A DNA stretch of 64,000 nucleotides from Companilactobacillus farciminis KCTC 3681 = DSM 20184 (GTDB lineage Bacteria; Bacillota; Bacilli; Lactobacillales; Lactobacillaceae), in NCBI RefSeq assembly GCF_002706745.1, contig NZ_CP017702.1, forward strand, positions 2,356,001-2,420,000, given 5' to 3'. The notes under the pieces are model-generated. The model ran no database searches. It saw only the letters and a program-made list of their open reading frames with translations, and was not told the DNA's origin. Shown in pieces: positions 42,999 through 51,496 of this stretch. Every line of letters starts with the position of its first letter. The stretch's first letter is position 1. Position numbers and translations under genes: made by a program.

Positions 42999-44883
42999 CC
43001 CATTCTCCTCCTGTTTCGTTAGGGTCAAATGGCAAGGAGATGTAGAACGTAGATCCCTTACCTTCAGCACTATTTACCCAAATTCTTCCTTTGTGCTGCT
43101 CAACGATTTCCTTAGAAATAGATAGTCCCAATCCAGTACCACCTTGTTTTCTAGAACGTGCTTTATCAACACGATAGAAACGATCGAAGACTTTCTTAAT
43201 ATCTTTTCTAGGGATACCTAATCCTTCATCGGAAATACTAATAATGATGTGCTTATTAGTCTCCAACAAACGACAAGTGATCACACCACCATCGGGTGAA
43301 TACTTAATAGCATTGTTCATGATATTATCGATCACTTGCGTCATTTTATCGGTATCAATTTCGACCCACAAATCCTTGCTAGTAAAGATTCGCTTGATCC
43401 GATAATTTTTGACAACTTTAGTATCGTCTTCTTTAGCATCAGCTTTTTCTTTTTTCAACATCATATCAAAACGATCCAAGATATATGAGAAAAATTCATT
43501 GAAGTTGACTAGTTCTTTTTCAAGTTTCGAACGACCTTGATCCATTCTCGACAAACTCAACAGATCTTTGATCATTCGAATCATCCGATCGGTCTCTTCA
43601 GCGGTAACGCCTAAGAATTGTGGAGCAAGTTTTTGATCTTTCCAAGCACCGTTGTTCAAAGCATCGATGTAACTACTGATACTAGTCAATGGCGTTCTCA
43701 ACTCGTGTGAAACGTTAGAAACGAATTGACGACGTTCACTATCGATTTTTTGTTGTTCAGTGACATCGTGTAGAACACAAACCATACCACTGATAAAGCC
43801 ACTGTTTCTTTGAATCAAAGAAAAATCAGCATTTAAGATCAACGAATTATCATCGCCAGTATCGTAATCTTCACTATTGTCGTTGGTTTCGATAACCATT
43901 GGATCCGGATTTTCTAACAAGTCGTCAAAACTCGTCTGATCAGAAATGCCCAAAACTTCAACTAACGGTTGCCCGATAGCCGCATCTTCATCTTTATCCA
44001 AGAATTCCTGGGCCATTTCATTGATGACAGTTATATTTCCCAAACGGTTCGTTGCAATAACACCATCAGACATCTGCGTGAGGACACTATCCAGTCGCCT
44101 TCGCTCAGACTCCGAGTTTTCAGTTGCTTCTTCAACTTTGACAGACAAATCATTGACCGCCATAGCCAGTTGTCCTAACTCATCAGGAGAATAGACACGA
44201 ACTTGTCCAGAATAGTCTCCCTCAGCCATTCTGACGGCCTGTTGCTTCATTTCATCAATCGGACGGGTAATCGCACGAGAAATGAAAATAGCAATCACAG
44301 CTCCTAACAAGCCCGCCACTAATGAAGCTGTTAGGAAAATTAAAATAATATTATTAATACCTGTATAAACTGACTCCATTGATGCTCGAACGTAAATTGC
44401 ACCAACTACTGTACTGTTATCTGGCGAAGTTACCGGTTCAATCGATTCATAAGAACTTCCGGTATCTTTTTCATAGTAAATTTGGGTAATCTTCTTATCG
44501 GTCTTAATACTTTGTTTGATGTTATCCTTTAAAGTCTGCGTTCCGATAATATTATTACCTTCAGAATCCTTGGCCCCGACAATGATCCCCGAACGGTCAA
44601 CCACTTGTACATTAGTAATATCAGTGCTGACACGCGTATAGTCTTGAATCGCATTCCCAATATTTTCACGTGTATGTTGATCATTATCAGTTAAATTTTC
44701 TGAAATTTGATTGAGCGTATAAGCCGGTACGACAACGGAGTTTTCAAAATTAGAAACATTTTGATCCTCTAGTTGACGCACAAAATAAGCCCCAATGATT
44801 TCAATTGTGACTATCAAAATTAAAATAAACGATAATCCGATTTTAAAATTGATCGAATGTAAAAAGACAAATCTATTTTTCAA
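42988..44883 (-). CDS. walK: Cell-wall sensor histidine kinase WalK (VicK/YycG)
   Basis: A 631-residue kinase. Membrane helix ~13-35, extracellular PAS-like sensor ~36-178, second helix ~179-201, HAMP ~202-255, intracellular PAS ~262-375, HisKA with phospho-acceptor His393 in VSHELRTPLTS, then HATPase with N-box (DNIMNNAIKYSPDGG), G1 (DEGLGIP) and G2 (GGTGLGLSISK). It controls autolysins and wall synthesis through WalR. Start is TTG at 44883, with AGGTGG 7 bases upstream. The order is walR, walK, yycH, yycI, walJ. A terminator-like hairpin separates it from walR. Confidence 0.95.
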   Translation of the reverse strand: MKNRFVFLHSINFKIGLSFILILIVTIEIIGAYFVRQLEDQNVSNFENSVVVPAYTLNQISENLTDNDQHTRENIGNAIQDYTRVSTDITNVQVVDRSGIIVGAKDSEGNNIIGTQTLKDNIKQSIKTDKKITQIYYEKDTGSSYESIEPVTSPDNSTVVGAIYVRASMESVYTGINNIILIFLTASLVAGLLGAVIAIFISRAITRPIDEMKQQAVRMAEGDYSGQVRVYSPDELGQLAMAVNDLSVKVEEATENSESERRRLDSVLTQMSDGVIATNRLGNITVINEMAQEFLDKDEDAAIGQPLVEVLGISDQTSFDDLLENPDPMVIETNDNSEDYDTGDDNSLILNADFSLIQRNSGFISGMVCVLHDVTEQQKIDSERRQFVSNVSHELRTPLTSISSYIDALNNGAWKDQKLAPQFLGVTAEETDRMIRMIKDLLSLSRMDQGRSKLEKELVNFNEFFSYILDRFDMMLKKEKADAKEDDTKVVKNYRIKRIFTSKDLWVEIDTDKMTQVIDNIMNNAIKYSPDGGVITCRLLETNKHIIISISDEGLGIPRKDIKKVFDRFYRVDKARSRKQGGTGLGLSISKEIVEQHKGRIWVNSAEGKGSTFYISLPFDPNETGGEWDEI

Positions 44884-44940
44884 TTTATTTCCACCTAAAC
44901 AATACAGACTTATTTACATTATACAGCTATGAGGATAACA

Positions 44941-44982
44941 AAAAAACTGACTCGCTTCTTATAAAAACGAATCAGTTTTTTA
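44941..44982 (-). terminator. Terminator-like hairpin between walR and walK
   Basis: On the minus strand AAAAACTGATTCG and CGAGTCAGTTTTT form a 13-bp stem (one G-U) with a 13-base loop followed by T. It lies in the 104-base gap between walR stop and walK start. It may cause partial termination and lower kinase-to-regulator ratio. Confidence 0.7.
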
Positions 44983-44987
44983 ATTTT

Positions 44988-45689
44988 TTATTCGGCATCA
45001 GGGTCTCTTAGGTAGTACCCCACACCACGTCTAGTCATGAGCCATTCTGGTTGACTAGGATTATTTTCAATTTTTTCGCGCAAACGTCTAACGGTAACGT
45101 CAACTGTTCTAACATCACCGAAATAGTCATAGCCCCAAACTGTTTGGAGCAAATGCTCACGTTTCATTACTTGACCAATGTGTTGGGCCAAATAGTGCAA
45201 CAATTCAAATTCACGGTGTGTTAATTCAATTTCTTTACCATTTTTTGTTACGGTATATGCATCGGGGAGAATGGTCAAGTCACCAATTTTAATCTCACTA
45301 CTCTTAGCTTCTTCGCTATGTGCATGTGTTTGAGTTCTTAAACGAGCTTTTACACGAGCGACTAACTCTCGATTGGAGAAAGGTTTAGTGACATAATCAT
45401 CTGCCCCAAGTTCTAGGCCAATAACCTTATCAATTTCGGTATCTTTAGCCGTTAACATAATGATTGGAGTATCTTTAGTTTTTCTGATAGTTCTAGCTAC
45501 TTCAAGACCGTCAATAACTGGAAGCATCAAATCAAGCAAAATCAAATCGGGATCATCCTCTTCAACTTTGTCCAATGCTTCTTGTCCATCAAAAGCAGTT
45601 ATGACTTCGTAGCCTTCGTTTTCCAAATTATATTTAACAATATCGGAAATTGGTTTTTCATCATCTACTACTAGAATTTTTTTAGCCAT
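44988..45689 (-). CDS. walR: Cell-wall response regulator WalR (VicR/YycF)
   Basis: A 233-residue OmpR-type regulator. Receiver domain 1-~118: Asp9/Asp10 acidic pocket (VVDDE), phospho-acceptor Asp53 (LLDLMLP), Thr in MLTAKD and Lys in VTKPF. C-terminal winged helix (about 135-230) with [11 protein letters not shown] and [11 protein letters not shown] recognition helix. It binds direct-repeat sites near wall hydrolase genes. AAGGAG is 9 bases before the start. First gene of the wal locus, divergent from tRNA-Lys. Confidence 0.95.
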   Translation of the reverse strand: MAKKILVVDDEKPISDIVKYNLENEGYEVITAFDGQEALDKVEEDDPDLILLDLMLPVIDGLEVARTIRKTKDTPIIMLTAKDTEIDKVIGLELGADDYVTKPFSNRELVARVKARLRTQTHAHSEEAKSSEIKIGDLTILPDAYTVTKNGKEIELTHREFELLHYLAQHIGQVMKREHLLQTVWGYDYFGDVRTVDVTVRRLREKIENNPSQPEWLMTRRGVGYYLRDPDAE

Positions 45690-45791
45690 ATATTTATCTC
45701 CTTGACGTGAATATTATACTAGTTATTTTTCATTAAAACAAAGCCACCATAAAGGCAACTTAACTTTTTTGAATTTTTTTTAAAAAAGTAC

Positions 45792-45821
45792 TTGCTATTA
45801 ATTTTGAGCTTATGGTATTAT
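45792..45821 (+). promoter_or_regulatory. Likely promoter of tRNA-Lys
   Basis: TTGCTA at 45792-45797 and TATTAT at 45816-45821 with an 18-base spacer, about 45 bases upstream of the tRNA 5' end. Confidence 0.55.
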
Positions 45822-45866
45822 ATATCTCGTTGGTTGAGAGAGATAAGCAATCAACGCAAGACACAT

Positions 45867-45939
45867 GGGTGGTTAGCTCAGCTGGCAGAGCAACGGACTC
45901 TTAATCCGTGGGTCCGGGGTTCGATCCCCCGACCACCCA
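45867..45939 (+). tRNA. tRNA-Lys (anticodon CTT)
   Basis: A 73-base cloverleaf: acceptor arm GGGTGGT with ACCACCC, D-arm AGCTCAGCTGG, anticodon stem ACGGA/TCCGT with loop CTCTTAA (anticodon CTT, Lys AAG codon), T-arm CCGGGGTTCGATCCCCCG. Discriminator A; the CCA end is not encoded. Followed by a hairpin terminator. Confidence 0.97.
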
Positions 45940-45952
45940 TAAATTTATCGCT

Positions 45953-45996
45953 TAAGCAGTTATGTTAAGGAGTTATCCTTGATATAACTGCTTTTT
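45953..45996 (+). terminator. Intrinsic terminator after tRNA-Lys
   Basis: AAGCAGTTAT pairs with ATAACTGCTT around an internal GGAGTTATCC hairpin, followed by five T. Confidence 0.85.
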
Positions 45997-46149
45997 CAGT
46001 TCCATAAGAAATCCCTACATTTAATGTTAGTGGTATTTGTTAATAGAAGCAAATTGTTAAAATTACTTTTCCTAGCCTGATTGGTTATTCTAACATTTAT
46101 CACTTATTTAGCAAAAATTTTAGTTTATGAGAAAAAAAAGCGATGTAAT

Positions 46150-46316
46150 ATTCCGTCCTCCATAGCAAAGAAAATTTGGCTGGAACAATGTGGGCACGAC
46201 TTGGAGCCTTTGCTAAGCCCAAGTGCGGGCAAAGTCTTCAAGCTCGACCTTTCACTAGGCAATAAATTGCCAAGAGAAATTTCACATTTGAGCCAATTTT
46301 CTTCGCTATTCCGGAC
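46150..46316. repeat. Interspersed repeat, copy C (inverted relative to copy A)
   Basis: Almost the exact reverse complement of 1480-1646. Near-terminal inverted repeats AGCAAAGAAAATTTGGCT (46164-46181) and AGCCAATTTTCTTCGCT (46291-46307). It fills most of the 430-base gap between the tRNA terminator and the terminator at 46355. A 98-codon open frame at 46081-46377 runs across it but is set by the repeat itself and is not called a gene. Confidence 0.85.
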
Positions 46317-46354
46317 TAAATCCTACGATTTTACTTTTATTTCTCAGGAAAAAC

Positions 46355-46407
46355 AAATGGCATCTGTATTGAAATAGAAAAACTATTCCAATACAGATGC
46401 CATTTTT
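46355..46407. terminator. Strong long hairpin, bidirectional terminator
   Basis: AAATGGCATCTGTATTG, an AAATAG/CTATT continuation and the complementary CAATACAGATGCCATTT give a stem over 20 bp with flanking T-run. It closes the minus-strand unit ending at 46426. Confidence 0.9.
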
Positions 46408-46425
46408 GATTTAAGTGACTTCTTT

Positions 46426-46731
46426 TTAAAGATAACCTGCATTCTTCAATACATTAAAGGAAGTAGTATCAGCTGGTTTATACCCTTGAGCGACCATATC
46501 TTTAACGTAAAGACTATTGTAGAAAAAGGCAAAAATAAACGTAACTAGAAAGGCTCCACCACCCCAAGTGAAAGAGCCAAAAATGATTTCTGCCAAAACT
46601 AGGACACTTGCCCACTTGAAATCGCCACGAAACACAGGAGTCCAAAAGCCAAAGAACATTTCTGTCCATGAAAAGCCGACTTTAACGCCCTTATAAGTTT
46701 GTGTTCTTTCATTTACTAAGTTAGCAAACAT
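46426..46731 (-). CDS. Small membrane protein (DUF2628/HrgC-like)
   Basis: A 101-residue protein with a motif KVGFSWTEMFFGFWTPVFRGDFKWA typical of small two- or three-helix membrane proteins with a GFSWT..FFGF..FRGD signature. The following GGGAFLVTFIFAFFYNSLYVKDMV gives a second helix. No catalytic residues. Gene is 27 bases after the cyclo-ligase stop, so they are likely co-transcribed. Function unknown. AGGAGG lies 6 bases upstream of the ATG. Confidence 0.65.
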   Translation of the reverse strand: MFANLVNERTQTYKGVKVGFSWTEMFFGFWTPVFRGDFKWASVLVLAEIIFGSFTWGGGAFLVTFIFAFFYNSLYVKDMVAQGYKPADTTSFNVLKNAGYL

Positions 46732-46758
46732 ATTTTTCCTCCTATAATTTAAATTTAT

Positions 46759-47283
46759 CTAAACGGTTAATAATCTTTGAATCTTAATATCAAATTCATC
46801 AATTTCCCAATCAGCTGTTTCAAAAAGCATCGCTGAAGGAACTAAGGTTACGGTTTTACCAGGGTATTTTGCTAAGAAGCGATCGTAATATCCGCCACCA
46901 AAGCCAACTCGATAATTGGAATCTTTAGCAAAAGCTAGTCCCGGAACGATAACTAGATCCGGTGCTTGGTTAACCAACTCTTCCTTATATTCTGGTTCTG
47001 GGATGCCAAATTTACTGACAACCAAATCGTTGCTACTTGTAAATGGTAGAAAGGCCATTTGACGGTGTGGCATTGTTTTTGGTAAATAAACCTTCTTTCC
47101 TGCTTCTTGAGCAGCTTGAATGATTGGTTCAGTTGGTACTTCTATGGGACTGCTAGCTGTTGTTGCAATCGATTGAGCATTTTTCCACTCAGGTAATTCA
47201 ATTAACTTCTTTAAGAGTTCTAATCCCTCGGTTTTTGTTTGAGCTTGGTTTTCACTTAATCTTTTGATCTGTTGTTGGCGCAA
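46759..47283 (-). CDS. 5-formyltetrahydrofolate cyclo-ligase
   Basis: A 174-residue ATP-dependent enzyme converting 5-formyl-THF to methenyl-THF. Signature blocks: KKVYLPKTM, PHRQMAFLPF, KFGIPEPE, VPGLAFAKDSNYRVGFGGGYYDRFLAKY, with the glycine-rich GFGGGYYDR as hallmark. The only usual start in frame is TTG at 47283, 23 bases from the ribosome site GGAGG at 47307-47311. The frame stays open upstream, giving the family-like lead IDKKALRQQQ from an ATT at 47301 or ATC at 47298, 5-8 bases from the GGAGG. A non-canonical start is therefore likely. Otherwise normal length. Confidence 0.88.
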   Translation of the reverse strand: MRQQQIKRLSENQAQTKTEGLELLKKLIELPEWKNAQSIATTASSPIEVPTEPIIQAAQEAGKKVYLPKTMPHRQMAFLPFTSSNDLVVSKFGIPEPEYKEELVNQAPDLVIVPGLAFAKDSNYRVGFGGGYYDRFLAKYPGKTVTLVPSAMLFETADWEIDEFDIKIQRLLTV

Positions 47284-47469
47284 GGCTTTCTTGTCGATAA
47301 TAATCCCCTCCGTAACTTTTTTGCTATATTATTGTAATCCAATTTAGTACTAAAACATATTATGATGATTTCTTCGCAAAATATTCAAACAAAATTTGTT
47401 TTATATTCAATTAATTCAGTTATTATTACTTTAACAATTAATTAATCAGAAAAAACGGAGGATTTCCAA

Positions 47470-47745
47470 ATGATTTTTTCCCACAAAATAAACGGTGTCG
47501 TCATCGAAAATAAAAACATCGACTTCCAAAATAATCAAATCTCAGTTAAATTACACAATTTATCTCATATTCCCAACGATAAAGATAGTTACAATATTTC
47601 CTTTGGTGGATTGAGAGGTTATCATGCTTTAGAATCTAAAGGTATTCCTGACGAAAATGATATTTTAACCTTTGTTATCAACCGCAACGATTATCAAAAA
47701 GTAACCATCGGAACTAGAGCAAAAATAAGTCCTGTTAGAATGTAG
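47470..47745 (+). CDS. Hypothetical protein, 91 residues
   Basis: A small, soluble, beta-rich-looking protein beginning MIFSHKINGVVIENKN. I do not recognise a family. It has no hydrophobic segment and no Cys. CGGAGGA lies 9 bases before the ATG, and its 3' end merges with a terminator, so it is a well-formed single-gene unit. An AT-rich promoter region precedes it. Highest density of charged residues is in the middle (PNDKDS, ESKGIPDEND). Confidence 0.65.
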   Translation: MIFSHKINGVVIENKNIDFQNNQISVKLHNLSHIPNDKDSYNISFGGLRGYHALESKGIPDENDILTFVINRNDYQKVTIGTRAKISPVRM

Positions 47746-47775
47746 GTTTTTCTACAAACTAGCAGGACTTTTTTA
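47727..47775. terminator. Bidirectional terminator overlapping the end of the 91-residue gene
   Basis: AAGTCCTG and CAGGACTT are joined by paired TTAGAATGTAG/CTACAAACTAG-type arms, followed by six T; serves also the convergent SLAP gene. Confidence 0.8.
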
Positions 47776-47783
47776 ATTTTAAA

Positions 47784-48527
47784 TTAGTCAACTTCAGAAG
47801 CTATTACATATTCATTAGTTGCTACACGATAAAAACCAATTCCTCCGATATCGGTAAATTGATCTGTATACCAACTAGTATTGGCTGCCAAAGCACGATC
47901 AGTAATTAATTGTCCATGTTCATCATACAAACGTGTTGGATTGCCACTCGGCGTTGTAACGACTTTGCTTTCAGAATAAACTGGAGAATTTTGATAAGGA
48001 CGAACGTCTACTGCACTGACATACTCATTTGTGGCAACACGATAGAAGGTTCCTTTAGCATTATTATCTTGCAAATCAACTTTCCAATCGCTGCCTTCGG
48101 GTAAGCTTCTGCCTAAAGGATTGCCACTCTCATCGTACAATGGAGCTCCAGCTGCTGAAGTTACCTCGATGCCATCATAATTTGCGGCACTAGTTTGTCC
48201 CTCTGAATAAGTAGCCTGACCATCCAAAGATTCGAAATCAACGTCTGAACTCTTGAGAAATTCATCAGCTCCAACGCCATAATAAGAACCACTATCCAAA
48301 GTATTTTCCAAACTAGTCTTCCATTCCGAACCAGCTGGTAAATAGCGGCCTAATGGTTGACCACTATCATTGTACAATTGAGCGCTATCCTTTGTCGTAA
48401 CAATGGCTGTCCCAACGCTAGTCAAACCATAATTGATGTCAGCTTTTGCCACGGTAGGAACGGCCGCAATACCTGAAGTTAATATTAACATTGATGCATA
48501 TAAAAAAATCTTATTCATTTTTTTCAT
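47784..48527 (-). CDS. Secreted surface protein with three SLAP-type repeats
   Basis: A 247-residue exported protein with signal peptide MKKMNKIFLYASMLILTSG and a cut near AKADINYG. Three wall-binding-type repeats follow, for example LYNDSGQPLGRYLPAGSEWK, LYDESGNPLGRSLPEGSDWK, and LYDEHGQLITDRALAANTSW, each ending with YRVATNEYV or similar. It is a shorter relative of the protein at 33327. Start at 48527 has GAGG 8 bases upstream; an ATG six codons earlier is possible. No enzyme domain. Probably a wall-associated structural protein. Confidence 0.82.
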   Translation of the reverse strand: MKKMNKIFLYASMLILTSGIAAVPTVAKADINYGLTSVGTAIVTTKDSAQLYNDSGQPLGRYLPAGSEWKTSLENTLDSGSYYGVGADEFLKSSDVDFESLDGQATYSEGQTSAANYDGIEVTSAAGAPLYDESGNPLGRSLPEGSDWKVDLQDNNAKGTFYRVATNEYVSAVDVRPYQNSPVYSESKVVTTPSGNPTRLYDEHGQLITDRALAANTSWYTDQFTDIGGIGFYRVATNEYVIASEVD

Positions 48528-48646
48528 AACTGAGACCTCGATCAAAAAACATTTTCGATAGATGAATTAACCTCTGTCATCAGTACATAATAAAACCTAT
48601 TGATGAATTGATACCAAATTAAGAATAGCCATCTAGTACAGCATAA

Positions 48647-50221
48647 TTATTCTGATATCGTCGGTCCTATCACTAGAGTTTCAGCTAGTAAAACTTCCTT
48701 GTACAATTCAAAGACGTAATCTTGATACTTAACTTCACTTTGCGAGATCATATCCAAATACTCACGTTCTTTAGCTAGTGCATTCATAAAAGCACGCATC
48801 TCGAGTTCTTTTTCCGCTCCGGTAAATTCTGGGTGCTGCACTACGCCTAGCCACTGTTTAACAAAATCTCTCGTTCTTGTTTTTTGCTTCTGAGCCATCA
48901 AATCAAAGATAACTGAATTCTTAACGTTATCCGGCAGATACATTTTATCAACAGCGGCGATTGCTTTATGAACCATGGTGATTCTAATTTCATCCATCTC
49001 GCTAGCAATATCTTCATCGTCGACATCTTTCTCCAAAATGAATCTAAAGGCAATCGTTGGCACTACTAAACTCAAGATTATCAGGACACTTTCCGACATC
49101 AAAACTAAATTGAAATCAGCTTTATTAACGTGAAATTCTGCCAATGTATACGCCAAGGCCAAAGTTACAGCTCCGTGAACTCCTCCTAATGAAAAGATCC
49201 AAGCTGATCTATTGTTGAACTTCAAGCGCAGCCGTCCATAAATGTATCTTGTCAACACGCCAATCATATAAATCGTGACACCAATCAATAACCAAATGAA
49301 TGATTTGCTAGAAAATTTCTCTTGACCGACAATTTTGACAAACATAAATCCCAAGATAATAAAAACTACACTGTTGAGCGTTTCTGTAACCATTGATACT
49401 AAGTCAAAGCCCATATGGACTTGTGGTGCGTTCAATAATTTACTCCGCTGAGCTTCTGCATTATGCACTAACCCGGCACAAACGACCGCGATAATCCCTG
49501 AAACATGCAATTCTTCTGCTAAATAATAGAGAACGAATGGTGTGATTAGATAAAGTAAGTTTTGAGCATTCAAGGAATTAAATGAAGAACGTAATAAAAC
49601 CTGTCGAAACAACACTACAACCCACGCTGCCAAAAAACCAAAAACCAGGCCACCAACAGCTGAAATTAGAAAATCGATCATTGTCTGTCCATAGTTGATA
49701 TAGCCGTTCACATACCAAAGAATCGTCATATTCAATAAGATTATCCCTGAAGCATCGTTGAATAACGACTCCATCTTCAAAAAGATGCCTTCCTTTTTCG
49801 GCACCTTCAAGCCATTCGTGACAGATTCCATCGCCGTAGCGTCCGTTGGCGTGCTGATAGCAGCCAAAATAAAAGCTAAAGGCAAACTAATCCCAGCAAT
49901 TTCCCAGACGCCAAATCCAGCAATTATTAAGCATAAAACAACCAAAATAACTGCTGTTTGAATAATGTGTTTAATTTCTTTTCCGACCAAATTTAACCTT
50001 GTTGCCTGACCCTCAAAAAATAACAACGGTGCTACAACTAAACCAATGAATATTTCCGAATTGAAGTTGTCAATTTGACCACTGATAAATGGCGTAAAAG
50101 CGATAATTCCACCAATTATCATACTGATATAACTCACCGATATTTTGGTGAACAATTGTCCTAAGAAAATACTTACAATGGCCGCCAAAACTAGCACGAA
50201 ACTCGATATCATTAATCCCAT
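48647..50221 (-). CDS. Na+/H+ antiporter, CPA1 (NhaP-like) family
   Basis: A 524-residue membrane protein. Residues 1-~400 contain about 12 helices; key blocks are FEGQATRLN, AAISTPTDATAMESV and FNDASGIILLN, where the TDA and ND acidic pairs form the cation site, and GGVHGAVTLALAY. The last ~120 residues are a cytosolic helical tail (DEDIASEMDEIRITMVHKA and after), typical for CPA1 regulation. It exchanges Na+ or K+ for protons. GGGGAACA precedes the start. Single-gene unit. Confidence 0.9.
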   Translation of the reverse strand: MGLMISSFVLVLAAIVSIFLGQLFTKISVSYISMIIGGIIAFTPFISGQIDNFNSEIFIGLVVAPLLFFEGQATRLNLVGKEIKHIIQTAVILVVLCLIIAGFGVWEIAGISLPLAFILAAISTPTDATAMESVTNGLKVPKKEGIFLKMESLFNDASGIILLNMTILWYVNGYINYGQTMIDFLISAVGGLVFGFLAAWVVVLFRQVLLRSSFNSLNAQNLLYLITPFVLYYLAEELHVSGIIAVVCAGLVHNAEAQRSKLLNAPQVHMGFDLVSMVTETLNSVVFIILGFMFVKIVGQEKFSSKSFIWLLIGVTIYMIGVLTRYIYGRLRLKFNNRSAWIFSLGGVHGAVTLALAYTLAEFHVNKADFNLVLMSESVLIILSLVVPTIAFRFILEKDVDDEDIASEMDEIRITMVHKAIAAVDKMYLPDNVKNSVIFDLMAQKQKTRTRDFVKQWLGVVQHPEFTGAEKELEMRAFMNALAKEREYLDMISQSEVKYQDYVFELYKEVLLAETLVIGPTISE

Positions 50222-50287
50222 GATTGTTCCCCTATCTATTTTTCCAAAATAAATATAGCATAATAAGTTTTAAAAGCCTTTCGATAC

Positions 50288-50351
50288 GCATAGCAAAAAA
50301 GATTCATCTCTTTTTGATCAACAATACAAAATGAGACGAATCTTTTTTTAT
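50288..50351 (-). terminator. Intrinsic terminator of mmuM
   Basis: On the minus strand AAAAAGATTCGTCTCATTTTG pairs imperfectly with CAAAAAGAGATGAATCTTTTTT, followed by T. It lies about 90 bases past the mmuM stop; the parS-like site is between. Confidence 0.75.
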
Positions 50352-50374
50352 TTTTCAGATATTTGGCATGAAAA

Positions 50375-50390
50375 TGTTTCACATGGAACA
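50375..50390. other. parS-like ParB/Spo0J binding site
   Basis: The minus strand reads TGTTCCATGTGAAACA, which fits the conserved chromosomal parS TGTTNCACGTGAAACA at 15 of 16 positions (one C-to-T change in the central CACGTG). It lies in an intergenic gap after mmuM. parS sites cluster around the replication origin in Firmicutes, which agrees with the other gene content. Confidence 0.75.
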
Positions 50391-50437
50391 TCTTGTGTTT
50401 TTATGAGTAACCATCACTATATATGGTATTCAAAAAA

Positions 50438-51382
50438 TCATGCTAAATAATCAGCGATTTGTTTGATGTCTTCAGGAGTAGTCCGACAACAACCGCCAAT
50501 CAATTTTGCTCCAGCCTCAATCCACTCTGGGACTAAGTCAGTGAAGGTGTCAGCTTGAGGATTTTTTTGCCAAGTTTTCGTCTCTGGATCATAAATATCA
50601 CCATTATTAGGGTATACAATAATCGGTTTATCCGTTACTTGATTAATATTACGCACAACATCTTGTATATTTTCCAAATTTGTACAATTAACTCCGATTG
50701 CTGAAACTTGATCAACGTCTTCGAAGTACTTCACTGCTTCATACAATGAAGTTCCATCACAAAGGGTTTCGCTATCCTGAATGCTAAAGCTCAACCAAGC
50801 TCGTTGATCTGGAAATTTTGTTTGCAATAAATCGACTAACGCTACCGTCTCATCAAAATTAGGTTGAGTTTCAAAAGCGAAGAGATCAACTCCGGCTTTG
50901 TCCAACAAATCCATACGTTGGACGTGAAAATCCTGATATTCTTTCTTCGTCAAATTATAGGCACCGGTATACTCGCTTCCGTCGGCTAAATAAGCTCCAT
51001 AAGGACCAACACTCCCAGCTACCAAGGGATATACTTTTTGGGCACGTTCTTCTTCAGTCAATGAATCGAAATATTGGTCTCGAGCTTTTTTGGCTAAATC
51101 AACTGCTTGGGTAATTAAGTTCTTGCTGTCTTTTTCACTTAAACCCAATTCCATAAATTTACCTACGTTAGCTTGATAAGTATTGGTTGTCGCAAAGTCA
51201 GCACCTTGTTCAAAATAACTTTTGTGAACGGCAGTAATAGCTTCCGGCTTTTCAATCATTGCTGTTGCTGACCACAAGTCACTATCAGTCTTGACACCAT
51301 GCTTTTCTAATTCTGTTGCCATGGCTCCATCAACGACTAATCCAGTTCTATGTTCTAAATTTTTCGCTATTAAATCACTCAT
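50438..51382 (-). CDS. mmuM: Homocysteine S-methyltransferase (S-methylmethionine type)
   Basis: A 314-residue zinc enzyme of the betaine/SMM-homocysteine methyltransferase family. DGAMATELEKHG near the start, GVNCTN (zinc Cys), and the paired Cys in GGCCRTTPE near the C-terminus (about 295-300) are the expected ligands. It makes methionine from homocysteine and S-methylmethionine. Divergent from an amino-acid permease, the typical mmuP-mmuM arrangement. Start at 51382 has GGAGG 7 bases upstream; ATG two codons earlier is too near. Confidence 0.9.
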   Translation of the reverse strand: MSDLIAKNLEHRTGLVVDGAMATELEKHGVKTDSDLWSATAMIEKPEAITAVHKSYFEQGADFATTNTYQANVGKFMELGLSEKDSKNLITQAVDLAKKARDQYFDSLTEEERAQKVYPLVAGSVGPYGAYLADGSEYTGAYNLTKKEYQDFHVQRMDLLDKAGVDLFAFETQPNFDETVALVDLLQTKFPDQRAWLSFSIQDSETLCDGTSLYEAVKYFEDVDQVSAIGVNCTNLENIQDVVRNINQVTDKPIIVYPNNGDIYDPETKTWQKNPQADTFTDLVPEWIEAGAKLIGGCCRTTPEDIKQIADYLA

Positions 51383-51496
51383 TCTCATTCCTCCATGGCT
51401 TTTGTCAACTTGATATTGAAAATCATCTAGTCTATCATAAAAATTAAACTTTTTTAATTTTATTCTAATTTAAACTATTATACAAGGTGATTACTC

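Noticed and set aside
46081..46377. 98-codon plus-strand frame downstream of tRNA-Lys
   Set aside because: Most of it is repeat copy C; the frame has no ribosome site and is not kept in copies A and B.
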